Source: JADLEX01 sp964586775 (GTDB taxonomy: Bacteria; Lernaellota; Lernaellaia; JACKCT01). Taken from it: a DNA stretch of 20,474 nt. Below, piece after piece: positions 6,218 through 13,719 of this stretch; the first letter of the stretch is position 1; the number at the start of each line of letters is the position of its first letter. The DNA lies in NCBI GenBank assembly GCA_964586775.1, contig CAZPJD010000200.1, forward strand, positions 1 to 20,474. Direction: 5' to 3'. Made by a program: the position numbers and the translations under genes. The notes beneath the pieces were generated by a model. The model saw only the letters and a list, made by a program, of their open reading frames with translations, was not told the origin of the DNA and did not search any database.

Positions 6218-7459
6218 TCACACCCACGGCAGGACGAACGACGGCAGGCCGCCGACGCGGTTGTTGATGCCGCGCCGATACACGAGGATTTCGCGCCCCC
6301 CTGTGCGCGAGGTGCGCAGGATGAGGATCACCTCGGATGCGTCGAGCAGCACCGACACGTCGCGGAACATCCACGGGTGCAGCGACACGCCCTGATGCCG
6401 CGCGGCGCGATCGACCATGTGGCTGACCGCCAGCACGGTGGTGCGCAGTCGCGGAAGAATCTTGGCGATGGCCGCGACGGCATGATCCACGGCGGCGATG
6501 CGGTCTTGCTCGGGCAGCGTCTGCACCGCGTGGAGCGGATCGAAGACGACCAGATCCACCTTGCCCGCGCTCTCGATGGTCGCGATGAGGTCGTCGGGAT
6601 CGCGACGCACGGCGACATCGACGTAGAGCCCCGGCGTCGGCGACCAGTATCCCTCTTCGGTCGGCGAGATCAGCGCGAGCACGCGTCCGCCGTTTTCGAT
6701 CACGGTGTTCGCGATGTGCACGGCCAGATACGAGCGCGCGGAGTGCTCGACGCCCGACAGCACGTTCATCGTGCCCACCGACAACCCGCCGATGCGGTGG
6801 TCGAGGGCCATGATGCCCGTCTCGACCTTTTTGAGCGGCAGCGGCGGCACGGGTGCCAGCGGCATGCGCGCGACGCGCGACGGCTCGCTTCGCGGTTCGG
6901 TTCGCGCGACGGTGCGCGATTCCACTCGGGGCTCGGGTCGCGGCTCGACCCTCGGCAGCGGGCGCGGCGGCATCGGTTCGCGCGCCTGCCGCGGCGCGGG
7001 AGCGGGCCGCTCGACGCGGGCCTCGGCGCGCTCCGGGGTGCGAGACTCGGGACGCGGTTCGGGTCGCGGGACCTGCGGCCTCGCGGGCGGAGGCGGCGGC
7101 GCTTTGCGGATGATCGTGCCCGTCGGCCCGGCGGGCGGCGTGTCTTTGTGGCGCTTGAAGATCGGCCGGTCGAACTCGGGATCGGGGCCCTTGTAGCGCG
7201 AGGGCACGGCCTCGGGCTCGCGCGGCGCGTCGGGGTCCGGCGCGGCGGCGACCGGCGCGGGACGCACGGGTTCGCTCTTCATGTCCTCGCCCGTCCGTTG
7301 CGCCGCGGACGTGGCCGAAGGGCCGGAATTCGAACCGAAGGAACCGGTGCCGTCGCTCATGCCGGGCAGCTCCTGTTGTCGGGGAACCGGACGCTCCGAA
7401 TCCGTTTCCGGAACGCGCCGGATGGGACGCGAAAGTTGATCGTCGTCGCGCCTGCTCAT
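6218..7459 (-). CDS. RecA/KaiC-like domain protein with Pro/Arg-rich N-terminus and degenerate P-loop
   Basis: The protein has 413 residues with ATG at 7459, chosen because GGGGG lies just upstream; an earlier start at 7483 adds only eight residues. Residues 1-205 are low complexity, rich in Pro, Arg and Glu, and probably disordered. Residues 212-413 form one RecA-fold domain: TGIMALDHRIGGLSVGTMNVL leads into the P-loop position, as in KaiC, RadA and DnaB. That loop reads GVEHSARS, where GxxxxGK[ST] is expected, so the invariant Gly-Lys is Ala-Arg. A Walker-B-like VDLVVFDPLHAV (301-312) and a sensor-like SHMVDR (346-351) are present. ATP hydrolysis is therefore doubtful; a binding or scaffolding role is possible. 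No partner gene is visible: the neighbours are a pseudogene and a divergent acyltransferase. The family is not recognised beyond the fold. Confidence 0.85.
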   Translation of the reverse strand: MSRRDDDQLSRPIRRVPETDSERPVPRQQELPGMSDGTGSFGSNSGPSATSAAQRTGEDMKSEPVRPAPVAAAPDPDAPREPEAVPSRYKGPDPEFDRPIFKRHKDTPPAGPTGTIIRKAPPPPPARPQVPRPEPRPESRTPERAEARVERPAPAPRQAREPMPPRPLPRVEPRPEPRVESRTVARTEPRSEPSRVARMPLAPVPPLPLKKVETGIMALDHRIGGLSVGTMNVLSGVEHSARSYLAVHIANTVIENGGRVLALISPTEEGYWSPTPGLYVDVAVRRDPDDLIATIESAGKVDLVVFDPLHAVQTLPEQDRIAAVDHAVAAIAKILPRLRTTVLAVSHMVDRAARHQGVSLHPWMFRDVSVLLDASEVILILRTSRTGGREILVYRRGINNRVGGLPSFVLPWV

Positions 7460-7647
7460 GTTCCCCCGCACATTTTCTAGCACAAAACGAATTCCAGCCC
7501 AATATCCCGATTTTTTACGAATTGTCGCAGTCTTCGTTCGGATTCATCCGTCGCGATGGACGAGATGATCCGCCTTGGAAAATCTCGCGGACATCGTCGT
7601 TGATCACCGCGCGCGATTTGGGCAGACTCGCGTCGGGAGATTTCGCC

Positions 7648-8535
7648 ATGAACGCCCGCCAGCGACGCCGCGCCGTTGCCCTCGTCCAAAAGATACTGCC
7701 GCCTGAGGAATTCGCGCGGATCGACTCGATCTCCATTCGCGATCTGGGTTACGGATTCGACCCCTTCGGCATGGAGAAAGAGACCGCGATGCTCGGCTAC
7801 GCGCTGGGCTATTGGTTCCACAAATTCTACTTCCGCGTCGAGAGCCGGGGGCACGAACATATCCCGGCCGGGCGCGTCCTGATCACGCCCAACCACTCGG
7901 GAGTGCTGCCCATCGACGGCTCGATGATCTGGGTCGACCTGATCCACCGGTCGCATTCCCCGCGCGCGGCGCGCGCGATGGTCGACAATTTCTTCGGCTT
8001 CATCCCGTATCTGTCGACGTTCTTCTATCGCGCGGGACAGGTGGTGGGCGCGCGGCGGAATTTCGAGGATCTGCTGCGCGCGGACGATCTGGTGATCGTG
8101 TTTCCGGAAGGCGCGAAGGGGACCGGCAAGTTCTTCTGGCAGCGCTACCGGCTGCTCGAGTTTCATGTGGGCTTCGTCGAGCTCGCGCTGCGTTTCGGCG
8201 CGCCGATCATTCCCACGGCGGTGATCGGCGGAGAAGAGCAGGCCCCGATGTTCCTCGACGTCCAGCCCATCGCGCGGATCTTCGGATTCCCGTACTTTCC
8301 CGTCACGCCGTTCTTTCCGCATCTCGGCGTACTGGGAGCGCTGCCGCTGCCGGTGAAATACGACATCACCTACGGGCCGCCGCTGGACTTTTCGGCGCAA
8401 TACGGTCCCGACGCGGTGAACGACCCCGAAATCGTGCGGATGCTCGCCGACCGGCTACGCATGATCGTGCAGACCATGGTGGACGACGCCCTCGCGCGGC
8501 GCGGAAGCGTCTTCGGATTCGGACGGACCGGCTAG
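7648..8535 (+). CDS. PlsC-like lysophospholipid (glycerolphosphate) acyltransferase
   Basis: With ATG at 7648, preceded by GGGAG at 7635-7639, the protein has 295 residues; the frame stays open to 7522, so a longer form is possible. The acyltransferase motifs are ITPNHSGVLPIDG (79-91, His83 and Asp90), a GxR-like segment VVGARRNFEDLL (132-143), VFPEGAKG (151-158) and PIIPTAVIGGEE (186-197). These match motifs I to IV of the PlsC family. The first motif has a longer His-Asp spacing than the classical HX4D, as in a subgroup of bacterial relatives. Such enzymes move an acyl chain from acyl-ACP or acyl-CoA onto a lysophospholipid or similar acceptor at the inner membrane. The exact acceptor cannot be told from sequence. 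The gene converges on fdxA and their stop codons overlap in one CTAG. Confidence 0.87.
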   Translation: MNARQRRRAVALVQKILPPEEFARIDSISIRDLGYGFDPFGMEKETAMLGYALGYWFHKFYFRVESRGHEHIPAGRVLITPNHSGVLPIDGSMIWVDLIHRSHSPRAARAMVDNFFGFIPYLSTFFYRAGQVVGARRNFEDLLRADDLVIVFPEGAKGTGKFFWQRYRLLEFHVGFVELALRFGAPIIPTAVIGGEEQAPMFLDVQPIARIFGFPYFPVTPFFPHLGVLGALPLPVKYDITYGPPLDFSAQYGPDAVNDPEIVRMLADRLRMIVQTMVDDALARRGSVFGFGRTG

Positions 8536-8846
8536 CGGTTTTTCGCGGCCTTGATTTCGTCGAGGGTGCGCGCCGTGGGCAGCGCGTCCTTCTTCTCAGT
8601 GATGACCGGATACTTGCGCGACATCTCCTCGTTGACCTTGGTGTACGGCTTGTATTCGTCCGGCACCTCGTCGTCGGGGAAGATGGCCTCGACCGGGCAC
8701 TCCTCGACGCACGAGTCGCAGTCGATGCAGGAGTCCGGGTTGATGTAGAGCATCGTGGGGCCTTCGTGGAACGCGTCCACGGGGCACACATCGACGCAGT
8801 CGGTGTACTTGCAGTTCTCGCAGTTCTCGGTGACGACGTAGGTCAT
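8532..8846 (-). CDS. fdxA: 7Fe ferredoxin, FdxA type
   Basis: The 104-residue protein starts with MTYVVTENCENCKYTDCVDVC-type sequence, a textbook FdxA/Azotobacter ferredoxin I opening, and AAGGAG lies just before the ATG. By comparison with ferredoxin I, Cys9, Cys17 and Cys50 should hold the [3Fe-4S] cluster and Cys21, Cys40, Cys43 and Cys46 the [4Fe-4S] cluster; Cys12 is the extra non-ligand cysteine. The C-terminal extension with ITEKKDALPTA is also family-typical. It is a small cytoplasmic electron carrier; its partner enzymes cannot be deduced here. The gene stands alone, convergent with the acyltransferase, and the stop codons of both genes share the palindrome CTAG at 8532-8535. Confidence 0.95.
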   Translation of the reverse strand: MTYVVTENCENCKYTDCVDVCPVDAFHEGPTMLYINPDSCIDCDSCVEECPVEAIFPDDEVPDEYKPYTKVNEEMSRKYPVITEKKDALPTARTLDEIKAAKNR

Positions 8847-9070
8847 GAACGGCTCCTTGAGCGCCCCTCACCGTGGGGCCGGGTGGACTTCGGGGCGACC
8901 ACAATACAGATTCCGACCTGTCTGTCCATGGCCCATGCGGCGAAATTCAAGCGGGTTCCGCGGTCGGGTTTCGGTCGCAACAGAACCCGTCGAAGTGGTC
9001 GGCCGGTCGGCCGTCGCCCAGAGGAAGATTTTCGACGCCGACGTCGGAATAGCCCTGCTGAGTTCGCCGT

Positions 9071-9769
9071 TCACGAGATCACCGCCGAGACTTCATTGGA
9101 GAAACGATCGGCCTGCGTGCATCGATTTCGCACCGCGTCCCAAGCTCCCGTGACTCTCCTTTCACAATCACGGTAGTTACGCATCGACTTCTTCACGCGG
9201 CCATTCCTCTTCGGCAATGCGGCAAGTTGCGCTTCGAGGTTCAGGTTGCACTCCAGGTTGCGGAGAAGTCTGTGATTCCCCTGAAACAGCGCCGCCGTCA
9301 GCCATGCCTCCGACGCTTTCGACGGCACGCAGAGCACGGTCCGAGATCCCAGAGCGGCAAGGCCCAACCACGCGAGTATGCGACAGCGAATCTCGTCCGC
9401 ACTCGTCGTCGGCGGAGGACAGGGGACCTTGCAGGGCAGCGGCGGCCATCCGCGTTGATCGGCGAGCGTTGCGATTTCGACGCTCACATCTCCGTACTTG
9501 CCTTCGGCGACATCCGCGTCCACATGAACGATGAAGAGGTCGAAGCCGGGCAGTGTCGGGTCGCTTTCCAGATCAGAATGACCACGGCCCGCGAAATCCT
9601 GACACCAGCGCAGTACGCCGCCCCAGCCGGCCCCGAGCTGCTGGCGGGTCGCCTCGGGCTGAAGAAGCGTCAATTCGAATGGCTCCTCAAGCAGCGCTTT
9701 AAGGGCGGCCTCGATAACGATCGCGTCGGTAGGTCCTTCCGCGACAAGTGCGACGCGAAGCTCAGACAT
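9071..9769 (-). CDS. TOPRIM-like protein, partner of the adjacent ATPase (putative defence effector)
   Basis: The 232-residue protein starts at the ATG ending at 9769, which overlaps the ATPase stop by 8 nt (ATGTCTGA). The N-terminus LRVALVAEGPTDAIVIEAAL places Glu11 as the TOPRIM glutamate, and FDLFIVHVDADVAEG provides the Asp-x-Asp pair (Asp84, Asp86). A later CVPSKASEAWLTAALF (147-162) is the Ser-Lys/Glu-x-Trp segment often seen in the DUF4276/DUF4435-like relatives of OLD nucleases. TOPRIM domains cut nucleic acid using two metal ions. Next to an AAA-type ATPase this recalls PARIS (AriA-AriB), AbiL and split OLD systems, where the ATPase senses phage and the TOPRIM protein acts. Which family it belongs to cannot be settled by eye. 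Role in defence is inference from motifs and gene order. Confidence 0.85.
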   Translation of the reverse strand: MSELRVALVAEGPTDAIVIEAALKALLEEPFELTLLQPEATRQQLGAGWGGVLRWCQDFAGRGHSDLESDPTLPGFDLFIVHVDADVAEGKYGDVSVEIATLADQRGWPPLPCKVPCPPPTTSADEIRCRILAWLGLAALGSRTVLCVPSKASEAWLTAALFQGNHRLLRNLECNLNLEAQLAALPKRNGRVKKSMRNYRDCERRVTGAWDAVRNRCTQADRFSNEVSAVIS

Positions 9770-10940
9770 TGGGCACGGCCCCGAGGTGTCCCATCGCCCA
9801 AAGTCGAGACAGCGGGTACTGCTCATTCATATTCCGAAGTTCCGGCGAGACCATTATACGTCGCACCGTGGTGTGCCCCGCGCTATTTCGCTCCACCGCG
9901 AAAAGCCGTACCTCGTCGTCGTCGAGGGCGAGTCCATCCAGCACCGTGGGGTTGTGGGCTGTAAACAGGAGTTGACGGTCGGGGTTCGCACCCTTCAGCC
10001 AATCGGCCAGACGACCGACAAGCCGCGTGACCAAGCGTGGATTCAGCGCCGAATCGAGGTTGTCGATCGCGAAGATCGAGGGCGACGAAGGTGAGAGACA
10101 GAGGATGGCGGCGAAAAGTACATACAGGGCGCCCTCGCTCGCATCGTGTCCCGTGAGCGTGTTGCGCGAAGGGGCCATGAAGCGATCCGTAAATTTCAAC
10201 ACCTGCTTGGCCCGGGAAACCGCCGGCGAGAGCAGCTCGCCCGCCGAGTCCGTGGCGTTTACGTCCTTGATCCAATCGATCAGATCCAAAACGTTTTCGA
10301 GCCGGTCTTCTTCCAGCACTCGCTTCAGCCCTTCGAAGCCCCCCGCAAGCCCTCCGCCAGCGAGTCCTACCGGCATGCGCATCTGCGAATCCGGAACCGT
10401 CGCACGCAATGCGGGCGTGCTCGGTGAGTAAATCGCATATCCCTGCAAGGATCTCAGTAGACGCGAGGCCGGGTCGTTCGGCTCCAGTTCGACGAGCTTC
10501 AATGCCGCCATTCCGGACTTTTCATCGAGGTTCAGCTTCTTTTTGCCGCGCGGCCCACGGGTCAAGATCTTCGTGGGGCCGGATGACAGCAACTCGGACT
10601 TAAACGACCAAGCCGGCTCCGGGTTGTCGAGCGGATTCAGAAGCGAGACACGAAACGTCGATTCCAACTCACCCTGTGCTTCGAGGGTAATGTGCGGTCG
10701 GATTTTCGTGCCGGCGAACGACGTCTTGAACAGTCGAGGCAGACCCGCCCGAACGCCTCGGCGAATGATCGCCTCATCATCCACGCGACCCGATGCCGCG
10801 GCGCTCAGGACACCGATAGCCTCGAGAACGTTGCTCTTACCGGTTCCGTTTGCCCCGATAAAGCAATTCACACGTCCGAGTTCGAACCTCTGATCGACGA
10901 TGGACTTGAAGCCCCCGATTTGGATGCCACGCAGTCTCAT
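9762..10940 (-). CDS. SMC/ABC-type AAA ATPase of putative defence operon
   Basis: The 392-residue form starts at the ATG ending at 10940, which has GGAGA at a good distance; an ATG 12 nt upstream is the alternative. The N-terminus MRLRGIQIGGFKSI and FIGANGTGKSNVLEAI (Walker A, Lys35) are typical of AAA_21/RecF-like ATPases. A signature-like HDASEGALYVLFAAIL comes late, then SIFAIDNLDSALNPRLV at Walker B and LFTAHNPTVLDG as the switch histidine. In Walker B the usual Asp-Glu is Asp-Asn, so the catalytic glutamate is missing at its standard place and hydrolysis may be slow. The protein probably dimerises on ATP and holds or gates the TOPRIM partner encoded next, with an 8-nt overlap. A 68-residue gene lies 39 bp upstream on the same strand. 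Confidence 0.9.
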   Translation of the reverse strand: MRLRGIQIGGFKSIVDQRFELGRVNCFIGANGTGKSNVLEAIGVLSAAASGRVDDEAIIRRGVRAGLPRLFKTSFAGTKIRPHITLEAQGELESTFRVSLLNPLDNPEPAWSFKSELLSSGPTKILTRGPRGKKKLNLDEKSGMAALKLVELEPNDPASRLLRSLQGYAIYSPSTPALRATVPDSQMRMPVGLAGGGLAGGFEGLKRVLEEDRLENVLDLIDWIKDVNATDSAGELLSPAVSRAKQVLKFTDRFMAPSRNTLTGHDASEGALYVLFAAILCLSPSSPSIFAIDNLDSALNPRLVTRLVGRLADWLKGANPDRQLLFTAHNPTVLDGLALDDDEVRLFAVERNSAGHTTVRRIMVSPELRNMNEQYPLSRLWAMGHLGAVPNV

Positions 10941-10979
10941 GCGATTCTCCATTGCGACCCAAGGCGTCGCGTCGTGGCC

Positions 10980-11186
10980 CTATGCAGCCGCTTCGATCTG
11001 CCCGGAAAACTCGGCGGCAATCAGGACGGCGAAACGTTCGTTCACGAGCCCGATGGAGCCTACTGTCGCGTCGCGCCGGTCGTCGAGAATCCGAAATGCT
11101 AAGACCCGCATCTCGGGAATGCGCGGGGGTCCGAAACATATGTTGAGGTTTATGCTGTCGCATCGGAGAAATGCTTCTTGCGTCAC
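10980..11186 (-). CDS. Small protein (68 aa) leading the ATPase/TOPRIM operon
   Basis: A GTG start at 11186 is preceded, 8 nt away, by a perfect AGGAGG (11195-11200), which is why I take this short frame as real. A TTG at 11213 in the same frame has poorer spacing. The product contains DSINLNICFGPPRIPEMR and ERFAVLIAAEFSGQIEAAA and looks like a compact alpha/beta fold with no signal peptide, membrane segment or metal motif. It ends 39 bp before the ATPase start, so the three genes probably share one mRNA. I do not recognise the family. It could be a regulator, an inhibitor or an additional subunit of the putative defence complex, but nothing in the sequence decides among these. A chance open frame is the alternative; the strong ribosome binding site argues against it. 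Confidence 0.6.
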   Translation of the reverse strand: MTQEAFLRCDSINLNICFGPPRIPEMRVLAFRILDDRRDATVGSIGLVNERFAVLIAAEFSGQIEAAA

Positions 11187-11194
11187 TGCCTCCG

Positions 11195-11200
11195 CCTCCT
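11195..11200 (-). promoter_or_regulatory. Perfect Shine-Dalgarno of the 68-aa gene
   Basis: AGGAGG on the minus strand, 8 nt before the GTG at 11186. It is the main reason for calling the short gene downstream and for choosing its start. Confidence 0.65.
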
Positions 11201-11466
11201 CAAGCCGCTCCAAGTGCTCCTATTGTGTTCCGTGAGATAGCATCCCGCCTTGATCGATACAAGGATCGGCGTAACGACCGCGAGCGACAGTGAAACTCAC
11301 CGATGGTCGGGAACGATCGGCGGGTCCATTCTTCGCCGAAAACCGGAGCCGCGCGCCGTCGGACCTCGATGCCCCGGGACATGATCGTTCGATCGCATAG
11401 CCAAGCACAGTCGCATTCGGCGAATTCAATGTACAATATTCGCGATCATTGGTGGCGGAGGTCGCG

Positions 11467-13719
11467 ATGAGAATGTGGCTCGAACTCGGTCGTGCGTCGG
11501 CGATGGCGCTGCTGATCGCCGTCGCGTTCGCGGGTTGCGGTTGCGGCGACGACGACGATGCGGATGCGACAACGGACGAAGACCCCGACGACGACACGGC
11601 GAACGACGATGACGACGATGACGACGATGACGCGAGCGACGACGACACCTGGCCGCCCCTTCCCGACGACGACGCGGGCGACGACGACAGTGCGTTCGAT
11701 CTCGACGTGCATGCCGCGCTCGTCGCGCCGCCGTCGGTGCTGCCGGACGGCGTCGAGTCGTGCGCGATCATCGACCAGACCGAGTGCCGAAGCGGGACCG
11801 AGCACGTCTGCGCGATCTACGACGCCGGCGCGGACGACTTCACCGACGACCCGCCGGAGTTCATCGAACGCATCTACCACCACGAGCGATATCACGACCT
11901 GGCAAATCGCTCCGACAGCACGATGCTGACGGTGCACACCACGACCGGCATGGCGCCGGGAACCGACCGCGCCGTGTGGAGCGATCCCGCCGCGTTCGAC
12001 GAATACGACGATTGGGGCGACGGCGCGTTTTACGCCGGCATGGCGCTCTCCGCCGCGTCGCTGCGTTTCGCGTCGACCGGCACCGACGCCGATTACGCGC
12101 GCATGGCCGACTACGCGGATCGGGTGCTCCTCAACTGGCGCGTTACCGGCGTGCTGGGCTACATGATCCGCTCGGTCGCGGCCATGCTCGACGACGGCGT
12201 GCCGATTCCGCCCGGACACCCCGAGTACAACCTGCGCGAATACAAGGAACGCACGAACCACGTGATCTACACGCTCGCGCCCGAACTCGAGGACCTGCTG
12301 CCCGCGTATTATTACGAGGGCGCGGACCTCGATCACGACGACACACCCGATCTGAATACAACGGCGCTGCTCGAAGGCAGCCCGAGCCAGGATGCGTACT
12401 CGGGCGCGATGGTCGGCATGCAGCTCGCGTACGATCTGCTGCGTCCCGAGCATCAGGCCCTGAAAGACGAGATCGCGCGTCACGCGATCTGCAACGTCTC
12501 TCGCCTACGCAAGCTGCGCATCGCCCACTTGACCGAGAGCGCGCTGGGCCGCCTCGCCGTGCAGTACCTCACGTCGTCGGGCGGTTACCATCCCGATGCC
12601 GACGACATCGATCTCGACGGCATCGACACGCTCGTGGGATATGTTCAGGAGGCGCTGCCGCCGGGCGCGCCGGGCGACTTCGAGTTCGGATGCCCCGACG
12701 CGCCGCCCACCGAGGTCGATCCCAAATACGATCTGGACGCGCGCGATCCGCTCTTTCTCGTTCGCCTGGCGGACATCGCGTTGAAGATGACCGGCGAGGG
12801 CGACCACCCGATCGACTTCATCTACTTTGTCTCGCATCGCGGCGGCGACGTGATCTACCTCGTCAACTACGCGCTCTTCGCGTACCACGTCTCGGGCGAC
12901 CGGGCGTTTCTCGACTTCGTCAAGAACCAGCTCATCGACGAGATCGACGGACTCGCTGTGCTCAACACCGCGGGGTCGTTTTTTCTGAACCCCTATTGCG
13001 GCTCGTGGATCGGCGGCGATCTCAGTCACCCGGTCATATACGCGACGTTGCTGCACATCGACGACGCGCTCCTCGCCGCCGAGCACCAGCGCGCCATGCT
13101 CGAAGAGTTCAAAAACAAGATGTTCGAAAACGACAACAACGCGTATTTCGGAATGACCTACGCGGCCACGGTTGGCGGCGACGTCGATGCGGAAGTGGAC
13201 GATTACGGAGAATGGGCCGCGCAGGAACTCGACGCCTATATGCTGAACCCCGATCACCCACTCGATCCCAAACGCAACTACAGCACCGATTACGTGGCGG
13301 CTCCGCTGCCGCCGCCCTACGAACCCGCGCCGCCCACCGACGACGAGATCGCCGAGTGCGAGACGGGGCTCGAACTCTTCGGAATCGAGATCGTTCCCGG
13401 CCCCGGCGTGGATCCCGATTTCACGGTGCTATCCCGCGAGCCGCTGCCCGTGGGGATGCGCGTGCCGCACGACCTGATCTGGCATTTTTCGCCGTTCAAT
13501 TTGAAGCGAAACTGGGGCGCGAACGACGGGCGCTACCAGTTGACCTTCCTCGATCTCACGCTGCCGTTCTGGATCGGCCGATACCACGAACGCATCGACT
13601 CGGGTTTGGGAATGGCCCTCGCGTGGAAGAACACGGGCGGGCCGTGCGACGTCAGGGACAGGCGGGCAGCACAATCTCCCGTCGTCAGGCGCGGTAATCA
13701 GCGTTCGCCGCGCAGATGA
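11467..13719 (+). CDS. Large Asp-rich lipoprotein with probable alpha-helical toroid domain
   Basis: This is a 750-residue protein with GGAGG five bases before ATG 11467. Residues 1-23 form a lipoprotein signal ending in FAGC (Cys24). Residues 28-80 are mostly Asp with runs of up to nine, a long acidic linker. The rest is a large soluble domain of repeated amphipathic helices, with segments such as DDWGDGAFYAGMALSAASL (near 180-198) and LLNWRVTGVLGYMIRS, reminiscent of six-hairpin (alpha/alpha)6 glycosidase-like folds; specific catalytic residues cannot be assigned. The last 25 or so residues (DVRDRRAAQSPVVRRGNQ) look out of frame with the family-like part and are read through the repeat at 13612-13666, so the natural C-terminus has probably been replaced. 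The gene converges with the hydrolase gene and overlaps its end by 22 nt. Likely anchored in the outer membrane; function unknown. Confidence 0.87.
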   Translation: MRMWLELGRASAMALLIAVAFAGCGCGDDDDADATTDEDPDDDTANDDDDDDDDDASDDDTWPPLPDDDAGDDDSAFDLDVHAALVAPPSVLPDGVESCAIIDQTECRSGTEHVCAIYDAGADDFTDDPPEFIERIYHHERYHDLANRSDSTMLTVHTTTGMAPGTDRAVWSDPAAFDEYDDWGDGAFYAGMALSAASLRFASTGTDADYARMADYADRVLLNWRVTGVLGYMIRSVAAMLDDGVPIPPGHPEYNLREYKERTNHVIYTLAPELEDLLPAYYYEGADLDHDDTPDLNTTALLEGSPSQDAYSGAMVGMQLAYDLLRPEHQALKDEIARHAICNVSRLRKLRIAHLTESALGRLAVQYLTSSGGYHPDADDIDLDGIDTLVGYVQEALPPGAPGDFEFGCPDAPPTEVDPKYDLDARDPLFLVRLADIALKMTGEGDHPIDFIYFVSHRGGDVIYLVNYALFAYHVSGDRAFLDFVKNQLIDEIDGLAVLNTAGSFFLNPYCGSWIGGDLSHPVIYATLLHIDDALLAAEHQRAMLEEFKNKMFENDNNAYFGMTYAATVGGDVDAEVDDYGEWAAQELDAYMLNPDHPLDPKRNYSTDYVAAPLPPPYEPAPPTDDEIAECETGLELFGIEIVPGPGVDPDFTVLSREPLPVGMRVPHDLIWHFSPFNLKRNWGANDGRYQLTFLDLTLPFWIGRYHERIDSGLGMALAWKNTGGPCDVRDRRAAQSPVVRRGNQRSPRR
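13612..13666 (+). repeat. 55-bp direct repeat, copy 1
   Basis: This stretch matches 15157-15211 at 53 of 55 positions in the same orientation, and weaker similarity extends about 20 bases further upstream. Here it encodes MALAWKNTGGPCDVRDRR at the end of the large lipoprotein; read on the other strand it ends with codons for LPACP and a stop, the same C-terminus as the lipase at 15197. The two copies bracket the hydrolase gene. Confidence 0.9.

Noticed and set aside
5231..7480. A 749-codon open frame on the plus strand
   Set aside because: It runs antisense to the methyltransferase and RecA-like genes and through the DUF1016 remnant in the wrong frame; the product is Arg/Gly-rich with no domain, typical of high-GC shadow frames.
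11200..11436. 78-codon minus-strand frame upstream of the 68-aa gene
   Set aside because: No ribosome binding site, Arg/Ser/Cys-rich translation and no recognisable pattern; more likely the leader region of the operon.
11432..11437. TACAAT as a -10 box for the large lipoprotein gene
   Set aside because: The hexamer is good, but no -35-like sequence lies at suitable distance, so it is too weak to annotate.
11560..11690. GAC-repeat tract as a CRISPR or DNA tandem repeat
   Set aside because: The repeats are Asp codons of irregular order inside a lipoprotein linker, without spacers of constant length.
11760..13697. Long plus-strand open frame overlapping the large lipoprotein
   Set aside because: Arg-rich, domain-free translation in the +1 frame of a clear lipoprotein gene with signal peptide and ribosome binding site.
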